Of a stretch of 64,000 nt of DNA, positions 19,062-28,804 are shown one piece after another. The stretch is taken from NCBI GenBank assembly GCA_018401055.1, contig JAGYLB010000075.1:3192-67191 (forward strand), in the 5' to 3' direction. The notes beneath the pieces were generated by a model that saw only the letters and a program-made list of their open reading frames with translations, did no database searches and was not told where the DNA came from. The stretch's first letter is position 1; the number at the start of each line of letters is the position of its first letter. Position numbers and translations under genes: made by a program. The DNA is from Roseicyclus sp. Its GTDB lineage: Bacteria > Pseudomonadota > Alphaproteobacteria > Rhodobacterales > Rhodobacteraceae.

Positions 19062-20783
19062 TCAGGCCGAGCGCTGCACCTGCCCTGCTGCGGCAGTGAC
19101 GGCATCTCGCATCGGGCGGCCCTCGCGCCCGATGCTCCAGCACAGGATGGCGACGGGAAGAAGGCCGACTGGCGCCGATCACAGGCTGGGCACCGCCGCC
19201 TCGGCCAGCCGTTCGTCGGAGGCGAGGCGGTGTGCCTGCACGGCGAGCGTATCGTAGTTGAAAGGGCGCAGAATCAGCGTGGCGGGCAGTTCCTTCATCA
19301 CGTCTACGAACACGATAAGCAGCGCGGTCAAGATCGAGGGTTGCAGGATCGGGACGTGGATGCGCCGCAACATGGGTGCAGGGCCATGGCCCAGCGTGCG
19401 GGCGACCGCATCGACATTGGGGTTCACGGTGGCGAGCCCGGATTCATAGGTGTTGAGCGCCACGGCCATGAAGCGGACCATGTAGGCCATGATCATCAGC
19501 CAGATGGAGCCTGTGATCAGCAGGCCGGTGTCGATGCCGAAATTCGCCTCCATCACTCGGTCCAGCGCATTGTCAAAGGCGGCGAAGGGGAACAGCAGGC
19601 CCACCGCGATCACGCCGCCCGGCACGGCATAGCCGATGCCTGCGATCCTGAGCGCGGTCTGCGAACTGCGGGTGGGATGGAGCCGCGCGTTGAAACCCAG
19701 GGCGATAGCGGCAGCGACGGTCAGCACGGCGGCGATGCCCGCGAGTGTCAGGGAATGCTGCAGGAAGCCGAGGTAGCGCGGCGAGAACAGGATCTGGGCC
19801 GAGCCTGAGGCCAGCGGAGACGAGCAGGCCGGTGGGCAGAAGGAAGCCGAAGAGGACCGGCAGGCCGCAGATCGCGATGGCCCCGCCGCGGCGCGGCCGC
19901 GCAGGCGCACAGGTTCCATCCGCTCGAACCGGCGCCCGGCGTCGTGGTGGCGCAGGTGGCGGCGCTGTCGGCGCTCCAGCGTGGCGAAGGCCAGTGCCAC
20001 GACCAGCAGGCACAGCGCCAGTTGCGCTGCCCCCGCCCGGTCGAACAAGCCGAACCAGCTGACATAGATCCCGGTGGCAAAGGTCTGGACGCTGAAATAG
20101 GCGACGGTGCCATAATCGGCCAGCGTCTCCATCAGGGCAAGCAGGACGCCGCCTGCGATGGCAGGCCGAGCGACCGGGACGGAGACACGGACGAAGGCGC
20201 CCCATGGCCCCTGTCCCAGCGTGCGCGCAGCGATATAGGCGGTCGCAGATTGGCGCAGGAAGGCCGCGCGCGCCAGCAGGTAGACGTAAGGGTAAAGGAC
20301 AAGGATCAGCATCGCCGCCGCCCCGCCGAGGCTGCGGATTTCAGGGAACCAGTAGTCGCGCGGTCCCCAGCCGGTCAGGTCGCGCAGCGTCGACTGGACC
20401 CAGCCGGGATGATCCAGCAGGTCGGTATAGGCATAAGCCAGCACATAGGCCGGGTAGGTCAGCGGAAGGGCCAGTGCGATCTCGAACAGGCGTCGCCCCG
20501 GAAAGCGGGTCGCCGTCACAAGCCATGCAGTCGATGTGCCAATGATTGCGGTGCCGACGCCGACGATAAAGACCAGCAACGCGGTGGTGCCCGCGTAGCG
20601 CGGCAGCACCGTGCGGGACAGGCTTTGCAACGTGTCGAGGCCACCGGTGAGGGCAGCGAGCGCCACCGCGGCCATCGGCACGATGCACAATGCTGCCGCC
20701 AGCCAGGCCAGCGCGGACAGGCGGCGCGGAGGGTGAGTTGGACGATTCTGGGCCATCGGCAGGGGCGTTTTCCAGGCGGTCAT
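19062..20783 (-). CDS. Ferric iron ABC transporter permease (frameshifted)
   Basis: A double-length FbpB/SfuB-type inner-membrane permease with two six-helix halves. The first half carries the EAA-type loop near 20230 (ARTLGQGPWGAFVRVSVP) and the second near 19390 (ARTLGHGPAPMLRR). Two compensating shifts lie between about 19930 and 19800, where the correct path reads ICGLPVLFGFLLPTGLL. The uncorrected frame stops at 19179 after AEAAVPSL, but the other frame supplies the expected last helix (LLPVAILCWSIG) and ends at 19062. The start may be 20783 or 20756. The partner binding protein is encoded convergently. Confidence 0.85.
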
Positions 20784-20788
20784 TCAAT

Positions 20789-20807
20789 CCGACACCTTTT
20801 GTCGGGA
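20789..20807. repeat. Shared inverted repeat, copy 2 (upstream of the iron permease gene)
   Basis: CCGACA-N5-TGTCGG, a perfect 6-bp inverted repeat followed by GA, five bases before the permease ATG. It matches copy 1 (17865-17883) at 15 of 19 positions, including the block TTTTGTCGGGA. Confidence 0.45.
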
Positions 20808-20882
20808 TTTCCCACGAATGCAAGCAAGCGGGCGTATGGTGGGCGGCTCTGTCGCAAAAGCTTCACTTGTCACCCATCCTTG

Positions 20883-20908
20883 TTTCTATATTTCGAGAAA
20901 TATGGAAA
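20883..20908. promoter_or_regulatory. Probable ArsR operator palindrome over the start codon
   Basis: TTTCTATATTTC and GAAATATGGAAA form 12-bp arms with one mismatch around a GA centre; the inner 7 bp (ATATTTC/GAAATAT) are perfect. AT-rich palindromes of this kind are typical ArsR/SmtB operators. It covers the ATG at 20902, so bound repressor would block its own transcript. Confidence 0.6.
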
Positions 20909-21741
20909 TAGCACTTACAGACCGATTCGCTGCCCTCAGCCATCCTGCCCGCCTCGCCGTCGTGCAATTGCTCATCCGCCGCTACCCTGACGAAGTTCCA
21001 GCCGGAGAGGTCGCCGGAGTGTTGGGGCTGAAGCCCAACACGCTCAGCGCTTACCTGGCCGATCTGCTGCAGGCCGGGCTCATCACGCGCAGCCGACAGG
21101 GCACATCTCTGCGCTACGGGGCGGACATGACCGGCCTGCGAGCAATGACCGCAAGCCTGTTACACGATTGTTGCCGTGGTCGTGCAGATCTGTGCGCGCC
21201 CGTGGCCTTCCCTGACCTCACCGGAGATCGATCCATGCCCGACCGCCGTTATAACGTCCTGTTCATCTGCACCGGAAATTCCGCCCGGTCGATCTTTGCC
21301 GAAACCATCTTGCGCGACATCGCGGGCGACCGGTTCGAGGTGTTCTCGGCGGGGACAAGCCCCCAGTCGCAGCTGAACCCGATGGCCGTCGAGATGCTGC
21401 GCGCCAAGGGGCACGAGACGTCGGGCCTGCGCGCCAAGAACGTGACCGAGTTTCAGGGTGCGGATGCGCCCGAATTCGATTTCGTCTTCACCGTTTGTGA
21501 CCGCGCGGCAAACGAAGCCTGCCCGCCCTGGCCGGGCCAGCCGATGTCGGCCCATTGGAGCACCCCCGACCCGGTCAAGGCGACAGGGACCGAAGCCGAG
21601 CGGATGCTGGCCTTTCAGCACGCCTATGGCATGCTGCGCAACCGCATCGCGGCATTCACCGCGCTTCCGCTTCACACGCTTGACCGTATCTCGCTGCAGC
21701 ATGCGCTGGATGGCATCGCTTCAGGGGAAGCGGCACAATGA
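20902..21741 (+). CDS. ArsR-type repressor fused to an arsenate reductase-like domain
   Basis: Residues 1 to about 85 form an ArsR/SmtB winged helix ([13 protein letters not shown], recognition helix near [11 protein letters not shown]). A short linker holds Cys90, Cys91 and Cys98, similar in spacing to the arsenite-binding triad known from the Acidithiobacillus ArsR. From about residue 117 a low-molecular-weight phosphatase/arsenate reductase fold begins, with the P-loop C123-TGNSA-R129 and a later TPDPV that should hold the acid Asp. The total is 279 residues, unbroken. It heads an operon with a GAPDH and ArsJ, with ATGA overlaps. The likely role is sensing arsenite and binding or reducing arsenate. 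Reductase activity is inferred, not shown. Confidence 0.88.
   Translation: MEIALTDRFAALSHPARLAVVQLLIRRYPDEVPAGEVAGVLGLKPNTLSAYLADLLQAGLITRSRQGTSLRYGADMTGLRAMTASLLHDCCRGRADLCAPVAFPDLTGDRSMPDRRYNVLFICTGNSARSIFAETILRDIAGDRFEVFSAGTSPQSQLNPMAVEMLRAKGHETSGLRAKNVTEFQGADAPEFDFVFTVCDRAANEACPPWPGQPMSAHWSTPDPVKATGTEAERMLAFQHAYGMLRNRIAAFTALPLHTLDRISLQHALDGIASGEAAQ
21223..21237 (+). promoter_or_regulatory. Possible internal ribosome site and start for a separate reductase domain
   Basis: GGAG at 21223-21226 lies eight bases before an in-frame ATG at 21235 (residue 112 of the fusion), exactly at the junction before [11 protein letters not shown] free reductase of 168 residues could be made from it. Confidence 0.4.
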
Positions 21742-22736
21742 CGACCTATGCGCTGAACGGGCTGGGCCGGATCGGAAAGCTGGCGTTGCGACCCTTGCTG
21801 GAACGCGGGGCCAAGATCGCATGGCTGAACGACGCGGTGGGGGATGCGGCGATGCACGCGCATCTGCTGGAATTCGACACGGTGCATGGGCGCTGGCGGG
21901 CGGATATCACCAGTGACGAGGGCAGCATCACCATCGACGGGGTGCGTCTGCCGGTGCTGAACCAGCGCGACCCGGCGAAGCTGCCGCTGGCAGGCGTCGA
22001 TGTGGTGATCGACTGCACTGGCGTGTTCAAGACGGCGGCCAAGATCCAGCCCTATTTCGATGCGGGCGTGAAACGGGTGGTGGTCAGCGCCCCGGTCAAG
22101 GACGGCGGGGCCGCGAACATCGTCTATGGCGTCAACCATGACATCTACGACCCCGCGCGGCACCGGATCGTCACGGCGGCCAGTTGCACGACCAATTGCC
22201 TCGCCCCGGTGGTCAAGGTCATCCATGAGGCGATCGGCATCAAGCATGGCTCGATCACGACGATCCATGACGTGACCAACACCCAGACCATCGTCGACCG
22301 CCCTGCAAAGGACCTGCGCCGCGCGCGGTCGGCGCTGAATTCGCTGATCCCGACCACGACCGGCAGCGCTACGGCGATCACGCTGATCTACCCAGAGCTG
22401 AAGGGAAAGTTGAACGGCCATGCCGTGCGGGTGCCGCTGCTGAACGCCTCGCTCACCGATTGCGTCTTCGAGGTGGATAGGCCGACGACGGCGGAGGAGG
22501 TGAACGCGCTCTTCAAGGCTGCTGCCGCCGGCCATCTGGACGGCATCCTCGGCTATGAGGAACGCCCGCTGGTCAGCGCCGATTACACCAATGACACGCG
22601 GTCGAGCATTGTCGACGCGCCGTCCACCATGGTGGTCAACGGCACGCAGGTGAAGATCTACGCCTGGTATGACAATGAGATGGGCTATGCCCACCGGCTG
22701 GTCGATGTGGCCCTGATGGTTGGTGCGGCCCCATGA
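21738..22736 (+). CDS. ArsJ-associated glyceraldehyde-3-phosphate dehydrogenase
   Basis: A GAPDH that, in arsJ operons, is known to form 1-arseno-3-phosphoglycerate from glyceraldehyde-3-phosphate and arsenate for export. The Rossmann start is [15 protein letters not shown], the catalytic Cys is in [11 protein letters not shown], and the C-terminal [12 protein letters not shown] is the family tail. The length is 332 residues, and the gene is intact. The start overlaps the preceding stop as ATGA, and its own stop overlaps the arsJ start in the same way. This context, rather than glycolysis, points to arsenate detoxification. Confidence 0.92.
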   Translation: MTTYALNGLGRIGKLALRPLLERGAKIAWLNDAVGDAAMHAHLLEFDTVHGRWRADITSDEGSITIDGVRLPVLNQRDPAKLPLAGVDVVIDCTGVFKTAAKIQPYFDAGVKRVVVSAPVKDGGAANIVYGVNHDIYDPARHRIVTAASCTTNCLAPVVKVIHEAIGIKHGSITTIHDVTNTQTIVDRPAKDLRRARSALNSLIPTTTGSATAITLIYPELKGKLNGHAVRVPLLNASLTDCVFEVDRPTTAEEVNALFKAAAAGHLDGILGYEERPLVSADYTNDTRSSIVDAPSTMVVNGTQVKIYAWYDNEMGYAHRLVDVALMVGAAP

Positions 22737-23992
22737 CCGACACCGCAGGGCGCTCCGAGGGCTTTGCTGCCTATATCGCGGTCACGGCGGCCTATTGGGC
22801 CTTCATGTTGACCGATGGCGCCTTGCGGATGCTGGTTTTGCTGCATTTCCACACGCTGGGGTTTTCCCCGGTGCAGCTGGCCTATCTGTTCATCTTGTAC
22901 GAGATCGCAGGCGTAGTGACCAATCTGAGCGCGGGCTGGATCGCCGCGCGCTTCGGTCTGACCGCGACGCTCTATGCCGGGCTTGGCATCCAGATCGTGG
23001 CGCTGCTGGCGCTGGCGCAGCTTGATCCCGCTTGGGGCCTGACCGCCTCGGTCGTCTTCGTCATGGTGGTGCAGGGGCTGTCGGGGGTGGCCAAGGATCT
23101 GGCCAAGATGTCGTCGAAATCGGCGGTCAAGGTGCTGGCGCCCGCAGGCGACGGGTCGCTGTTTCGCTGGGTGGCGGTGCTGACCGGGTCAAAGAACGCG
23201 GTCAAGGGTCTGGGGTTCTTGCTGGGTGCGGCGATGCTGGCGCTGGCGGGGTTCGTACCGTCGGTGCTGGCGATGGCAGCCGTGCTGGCCGTGATCTTGA
23301 CGGTGATCGTGCTGCGCATGCCCTCGGGTCTGCCCACGGGGCGCAAGGGGGCGAAGTTTTCCGAGGTCTTTTCCAAATCCGCCAATGTGAACTGGCTGTC
23401 GGCGGCGCGGGTCTTCTTGTTCGGCGCGCGCGACGTGTGGTTCGTCGTCGGCATCCCGATCTATTTCTACGCGGTCCTGTCGGATGGCACGGTGGCGGGA
23501 AACCGGGTTGCCTTCTTCACCATCGGTACCTTCATGGCGGTCTGGATCATCCTTTATGGCGCGGTTCAGGCCAGCGCGCCCGGCTGCTCCGGGCGCAGGC
23601 CCGGGCGAGGCGGTGCTGGTGCGCGAAGCCTGGACCTGGGCGGCCGCGCTGGCCGTGCTGCCTGCGGCCCTTGCCGGTCTTGTCTGGTGGGCAGGAGCGC
23701 CCGCGCCATGGCTGACCGTCACGCTGATCGCGGGCTGCTTGCCTTTGGTGCTGTCTTTGCCATCAATTCGGCGTTGCATTCCTACCTGATCCTCGCCTTC
23801 ACCAAGGCCGAGCGGGTGACCATGGACGTCGGCTTCTACTACATGGCGAATGCCGCCGGCCGGCTTATTGGCACGCTCATGTCGGGCCTGTCCTACCAAT
23901 TGGGAGGCTTGCCCGCCTGTCTGGGCACGGCAGCGGTGATGCTGCTTCTCAGCGCTGTTTTCGCGCAGCGGCTACAACCCGCAAAGGTCTGA
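22733..23992 (+). CDS. arsJ: Organoarsenical efflux MFS transporter ArsJ (frameshifted)
   Basis: ArsJ exports 1-arseno-3-phosphoglycerate, which breaks down to arsenate outside the cell. The MFS protein has about 11-12 helices, with [21 protein letters not shown] at the start of helix 1 and a loop rich in [17 protein letters not shown] that is characteristic of ArsJ. The frame breaks near 23580 and is restored near 23740; between them the true path reads [19 protein letters not shown] in another frame. The overall length of about 419 residues is as expected. It is last in the arsenic operon. Confidence 0.9.
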   Translation: MTDTAGRSEGFAAYIAVTAAYWAFMLTDGALRMLVLLHFHTLGFSPVQLAYLFILYEIAGVVTNLSAGWIAARFGLTATLYAGLGIQIVALLALAQLDPAWGLTASVVFVMVVQGLSGVAKDLAKMSSKSAVKVLAPAGDGSLFRWVAVLTGSKNAVKGLGFLLGAAMLALAGFVPSVLAMAAVLAVILTVIVLRMPSGLPTGRKGAKFSEVFSKSANVNWLSAARVFLFGARDVWFVVGIPIYFYAVLSDGTVAGNRVAFFTIGTFMAVWIILYGAVQASAPGCSGRRPGRGGAGARSLDLGGRAGRAACGPCRSCLVGRSARAMADRHADRGLLAFGAVFAINSALHSYLILAFTKAERVTMDVGFYYMANAAGRLIGTLMSGLSYQLGGLPACLGTAAVMLLLSAVFAQRLQPAKV

Positions 23993-23999
23993 ACAGGCA

Positions 24000-24014
24000 T
24001 TAAGGGGGCGTTCA
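24000..24014 (+). promoter_or_regulatory. CtrA-like site upstream of motB
   Basis: TTAA-N7-TTCA, one mismatch from the CtrA consensus TTAA-N7-TTAA, 46 bp before the first gene of the motB-flgEKLI unit. Confidence 0.35.
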
Positions 24015-24059
24015 TCCGCGGGGTGCTAGGACCTGTCCGACACGTCTGACGGACCGGAC

Positions 24060-24936
24060 ATGGCAGAGAACGCGACACGCCCGATCATCATCAAGCGCAA
24101 AAAGGTCATCGCTGGCGGTGGTCACCACGGTGGCGCTTGGAAGGTGGCCTATGCCGACTTTGTCACCGCGATGATGGCCTTTTTCATGCTCATGTGGCTG
24201 CTCAACGCGACCACCGAGCAACAGCGCAAGGGCATCGCCGATTATTTCTCACCCACCATCCCGATCACGCGCATATCGGGCGGGGGTGACGGTGCCTTTG
24301 GCGGCGACAGCCCGTTTTCCGAAAACACCATCGCCCAGAACGGCACGGGTGCCACCAACCTGCGCCCGACCGAGGGGCGCGAAAGCCTTGGCCTGTCCGG
24401 CACCGACCACGATGCCGCCGCGCAGGCGGAAGAGAACGCAGAGCTTGCGGCCTTGGCGGAGGCCTTGACCGGCGACAGCGTGATCTGCGGTAAACCTGCT
24501 GGCGCATGTGCAGACGCGCCTGACCGACGAAGGCCTGGTGATCGAGATCTTCTCGCGTCCGGGTCAGGTGATCTTCGATCCCGGAACCGGCTTGCCCCGC
24601 GCCATGGCTGCCGGATCTGGCCGCCGCCATGGCTGAGCCTCTTCGGCACGGTCACCAATGCCATCGCGATCGAGGGGCATGTCGCCGCCGAACCGGTCGT
24701 GGTGGCCAGCGAAACCCGCTGGCGCGCCTCGACCGACCGGGCGCAGGTGTTCCGCGCCCTGCTGGAACGCGCTGAATTGCCCCCGCGCCGGATCGTCCGC
24801 GTGACGGGTCACGCCGACCGTGAACCCGCGGCCGACAACCCGATGGCGCGTGCGCAACGAACGGCTGGAGATCATCCTTCTGCGGAGCCGGCCTTTGACG
24901 GGGCCTGGGAAACTGCGGTCGAATTTTATCTGTTAG
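24060..24936 (+). CDS. motB: Flagellar motor protein MotB (frameshifted)
   Basis: MotB forms the proton-conducting stator with MotA and anchors it to peptidoglycan. The N-terminus is basic, followed by one membrane helix with the proton-carrying Asp in AWKVAYADFVTAMM, and then a long linker. The C-terminal OmpA-like domain includes AIEGH and RIVRVTGHADREP. The frame breaks near 24485, between 24600 and 24640, and near 24850. After the last break the path reads RNERLEIILLRSRP and ends at 24936. It opens the flagellar island, with motA found 11 kb away. Confidence 0.9.
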
Positions 24937-25002
24937 GACGGCCTTAATCGCGCGCCGCCCATGGTCGGTCGCAAATCCTGATGCAGCAGAAAGGCGCATG
25001 AG

Positions 25003-26304
25003 ATGACGATTTCCTCCTCGCTCAATTCCGGGGTCGCGGGCCTGCAGGTGAACGCCAGCCGCCTTGCCACCATCGCCGACAACATCGCCAATTCGGGCAC
25101 TTACGGTTACAAGCGCGTGGTCGCGGATTTCCATTCGCTCGTCATCATGCAAAGCGACGGCACCTATTCGGCGGGCGGGGTGCGGGCTTCCACCTCGCGC
25201 ATGATCGACCAGCGCGGCACGCTCGTGACCACCAACAATCCCACGGACCTTGCCATCGGTGGCCGCGGCATGCTGCCGGTGACCAGCGCCGCCGCCCTCA
25301 ACGCGCAGGGCAATGACCTGCCGGTGCGCCTGATGACCACCGGCTCCTTCCGCCCTGATGCCGAAGGCATCTTGCGCACCCAGACCGGTGAGGTGCTCAT
25401 GGGCTGGCCCGCCAATGCCGATGGCACGGTCCCGAATTTTCCGCGCGACACCTTTGACGGGCTGGAGCCGGTGGTGATCAACACCAACCAGTTCGCGGGC
25501 GATCCGACAACTTTCATGGAGCTGTCCGTCAACCTCCCCGCGACCTCGACCGATTCCACGGGTGATGGAGAGCCTTTCGTGATGTCGGCAGAATATTTCG
25601 ACAATCTCGGCACCTCCCAATACCTCGAGATCACCTTCAGCCCCACCGTTCCCGCCACGGGGATGAGCCATACTTGGACGATGGAGGTGCGCGACAGCGC
25701 TTCGGGCGGGGCGGTGATCGGGGAATACACGGTCACCTTCGACGATGCGCGCGGCAATGGCGGCAATCTCGACACGGTTACCGTCGTCTCCGGGGGTGCC
25801 TATGATCCCGCGACCGGCGCGATTGCCCTGACCGTGGACGGTGGCCCGCTCGAGCTGCGCATCGGCAGACCCGGGCAGGCCGGGGGCCTGACGCAGCTTT
25901 CGGATACCTTCGCGCGCGCGCCCGTCGTCAAGAACGGCTCGCCCGTGGGCGATCTCAGCCGGGTAGAGGTGGATGCCAATGGGTTTCTTCATGCGATCTA
26001 CGACAGCGGCATCACCCGCGTGATCTACCAGATCCCGGTGGTCGACGTGCCCAACCTCAACGGTCTGACGACGGGCGACAACCAGACCTATTCGATCTCG
26101 CCCGACAGCGGTCAGTTCTTCTTGTGGAACGCAGGCGACGGCCCGACCGGCGAGATCGTCGGCTACGCGCGCGAGGAATCGGCGACCGACGTGGCGGCGG
26201 AACTGACCCAGCTGATCCAGACCCAGCGGGCCTATTCCTCGAACGCCAAGATCATCCAGACGGTCGACGAGATGTTGCAAGAAACCACCAACATCAAGCG
26301 CTGA
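25003..26304 (+). CDS. flgE: Flagellar hook protein FlgE
   Basis: FlgE polymerises into the hook outside the cell. The N-terminal rod/hook motif is present (LNSGVAGLQVNASRLATIADN and IANSGTYGYK), as is the C-terminal coiled segment with QRAYSSNAKIIQTVDEML, both of which pack in the D0 domain. The central variable region is beta-rich and acidic. The 433-residue gene is intact. It lies 66 bp after motB and 27 bp before flgK in one transcription unit. Confidence 0.95.
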   Translation: MTISSSLNSGVAGLQVNASRLATIADNIANSGTYGYKRVVADFHSLVIMQSDGTYSAGGVRASTSRMIDQRGTLVTTNNPTDLAIGGRGMLPVTSAAALNAQGNDLPVRLMTTGSFRPDAEGILRTQTGEVLMGWPANADGTVPNFPRDTFDGLEPVVINTNQFAGDPTTFMELSVNLPATSTDSTGDGEPFVMSAEYFDNLGTSQYLEITFSPTVPATGMSHTWTMEVRDSASGGAVIGEYTVTFDDARGNGGNLDTVTVVSGGAYDPATGAIALTVDGGPLELRIGRPGQAGGLTQLSDTFARAPVVKNGSPVGDLSRVEVDANGFLHAIYDSGITRVIYQIPVVDVPNLNGLTTGDNQTYSISPDSGQFFLWNAGDGPTGEIVGYAREESATDVAAELTQLIQTQRAYSSNAKIIQTVDEMLQETTNIKR

Positions 26305-26331
26305 TCCGCGCCTTCGGCGGGACCCTGAGCG

Positions 26332-27797
26332 ATGAGCATTTCCAGCGCCCTTTCCAACGCCCTGTCGGGTCTGACCGTGTCGTCACGGGCCGCCGACATC
26401 GTATCGTCGAACATCGCCAATGCGATGACGGACGGGTATGGGGTACGCAGCCTCAACATCTCGGCCCGAGCGTTCGGCGATGCGGGCGCAGGGGCCTTCG
26501 TGACCGGCGTCACCCGGACCGAAGATGCGATCGTGATCGGTCAGCGCCGCCAGACCGAGGCGGAGCTGGCCTTCCGCACCGCACAGGGTGGCTACCTGAC
26601 CCGGCTCGAGGCGCTGATCGGAACGCCCGACATGGCTTAGGCAGCCTTGCCGCGCGCACCGCTGGCTTCGAGGCGGCGCTGGCCACGGCCGCCGCCAACC
26701 CGCAAGCGCAGGTCAGGCTGGCGGGCGCGGTCGATGCCGCTGTCGCGCTGGCCGGAACGCTCAACACCATCTCGGACGGCATTCAGGCGGAACGTCTGCA
26801 GGCCGACGGGTCCATCGCAACATCGGTCGCGCGGATCAACGGCGCGCTGGACCAGCTGGCGACGTTGAACACGCGCATCCGGCAAGACATGGGCGGCGGG
26901 CGTGACGTGTCGGCGCTGCTCGATGCGCAGGCCCGGATCGTCAACGACATCGCGCCCCTGATCCCGCTGCACAGCCGCCGCGACCAGATGGGCGCGCTGC
27001 AACTGTTCAGTTCCGACGGCCAGCCGCTGCTCGATGGCCGTCCGTCCGTCCTGTCCTTTACGCCTGTGACGGTGATGGAGGCCGACATGACCCGCGACAG
27101 CGGCGCCTTGAGCGGTCTTGCCCTCAACGGGCGTCCGTTGGCGATGTCAGGCGCGGCACCGGCGCTGGGCGGTGGGCAACTTGCGGCGCTCTTTGCCCTG
27201 CGCGATGACTGGGGCGTCACGGCTCAGGCCTCGGTCGATGCCGTTGCCCGCGATCTGGCCAGCCGCTTCAATGCCGCGGGCCTTGACCCGACTCTTACCC
27301 TCGGTCAGCCGGGCCTCTTCACCGATGCGGGCGCTTTGGTCGATCCGGTCAACGAGGTCGGTCTGGCCGGGCGGTTGCGCGTCAACGCCGCTGTCCGACC
27401 GGACGAGGGCGGCGCGCTGTGGCGTGTGCGCGACGGGCTGGGCGCGGCAGCAGAAGGGCCGGTGGGCAATGCCACCTTCCTTCAGTTGCAGCGTGAGGCC
27501 TTGAGCACGCGCAGCCCGACCGTCTCGGGCGGGTTTTCGGCCACCGCGCGCAGCTTTGCCGGTCTGGTGGCCGATCATCTGTCCGGGGTGGGGATGGCGC
27601 GGCAATCGGCCGAAACCACGCAATCCCACACGGCCGCGCGCTTCGGCGCCCTGCGGCAGGAGGAACTGGCCCAAGGCGTGGATACCGATGCCGAGATGCA
27701 GCGCCTGCTCCAGATCGAACAGATGTTCGCCGCCAATGCCCGCGTCGTTTCGGCCGCGCAGGAGATGATCGACCAGTTGATAAGGATGGGCCGATGA
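26332..27797 (+). CDS. flgK: Hook-filament junction protein FlgK (frameshifted)
   Basis: FlgK is the first hook-associated protein joining hook to filament. The N-terminus MSISSALSNALSGL with IVSSNIANAMTDGYG is the family motif, and the C-terminus with LQIEQMFAANARVVSAAQEM is the matching helix. At 26635 the frame hits a stop after PDMA, and the continuation reads GSLAARTAGFEAAL in the next frame. One G of a GGG run is probably missing (ATGGGCTTAGGC expected). The corrected protein is about 488 residues. The stop overlaps flgL as ATGA. Confidence 0.93.
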
Positions 27798-28804
27798 GCC
27801 TGAACGGGATCGGGGACGCGGCGCAATTCCACCGCCTGCGCCAGGATGGAACGCGGCTCCAGCAGGAGTTGCAGCGCCTGACCGGCGAGCTCAGCACCGG
27901 GCGTCAGGCCGATCCGGGGCGCGCCACGGCGGGCGATTTCTCGACACTCGCCGAACTGGGCCGGTCGCTGAGACTGCAGACGGCTTTCGCGCAATCGATC
28001 GCCGAGGCCGGGATCGATGCCAACGGGCGGCAGGCGGCGCTCGAACGGATCGAGGCCGAGATCGACGGTTTCGCGCCCCATATCCTTGGCTTTGCGACGG
28101 GGGGCAGCCTGCAGGACATGGCGCTTTCGCTGGCAGACGCGCCTGAGCGGTTCGCGCAGAGTGTCGCCGCTCTGAACACCAGCAGTGCCGGAAAATCCCT
28201 GTTCGCAGGCGATGCCCCGGATCGGCTGGCGCTGATTTCGGGCGCGGCCATGCTCGATCAATTGCGACCTTTGGCCGATGCGGCCGCCACCGGCGCCGAC
28301 CTGATCGCCGCGGTCGAGGATTGGTTTCTGAGCCCCGGCGGCGGTTACGACACACTGGCCTGGCAGGGCGGCGCCGGACCCGCCGCGCCCGCAATCCTGG
28401 GCGAGGCGCAGGCCGAACAGACCGGCATCACCGCCCGCGATCCCGCCCTGCGTGAGGTTCTGGCGGGGCTGGCGCTTGCTGCGCTTGCTGCCGAAGGCCG
28501 CGGCCCCGGCGCGGAGGTCGAGCGGCGGGCCGTGGTGACGGCCGCAGCCGCACGGCTGGAGCGGGGCGAGGATGCGTTGATCCGCCTGCGCTCCGATCTT
28601 GGCGCGTCGCAGGCCCGGATCGAGGACGCGCGCGTGGCGAGCGAGGCGGCGCGCGCCAGTACCGAGATCGAGCAGGCGCGCCTGACCGGCAGCGATCCCT
28701 ACCGCGCAGCGACCGATCTGCAGGCCGTCCAGACCCGGCTGGAACAGCTCTACATCCTGACCGCGCGCCTGTCGCGCCTGACCCTGTCGGAGTATCTCAG
28801 ATGA
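27794..28804 (+). CDS. flgL: Hook-filament junction protein FlgL
   Basis: FlgL is the second junction protein, homologous to the flagellin ends. It has 336 residues, is mostly helical, with an N-terminal LQQELQRLTGELSTGRQ resembling flagellin family helices and a C-terminal LEQLYILTARLSRLTLSEYL. The start overlaps the flgK stop and the stop overlaps the flgI start, each as ATGA, so translation is coupled. The gene is intact. Confidence 0.92.
   Translation: MSLNGIGDAAQFHRLRQDGTRLQQELQRLTGELSTGRQADPGRATAGDFSTLAELGRSLRLQTAFAQSIAEAGIDANGRQAALERIEAEIDGFAPHILGFATGGSLQDMALSLADAPERFAQSVAALNTSSAGKSLFAGDAPDRLALISGAAMLDQLRPLADAAATGADLIAAVEDWFLSPGGGYDTLAWQGGAGPAAPAILGEAQAEQTGITARDPALREVLAGLALAALAAEGRGPGAEVERRAVVTAAAARLERGEDALIRLRSDLGASQARIEDARVASEAARASTEIEQARLTGSDPYRAATDLQAVQTRLEQLYILTARLSRLTLSEYLR

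Noticed and set aside
24652..26280. A 542-codon open frame on the minus strand across motB and flgE.
   Set aside because: It is antisense to intact, recognisable flgE; the Gly/Arg/His-rich translation has no domain and is a usual shadow in high-GC DNA.
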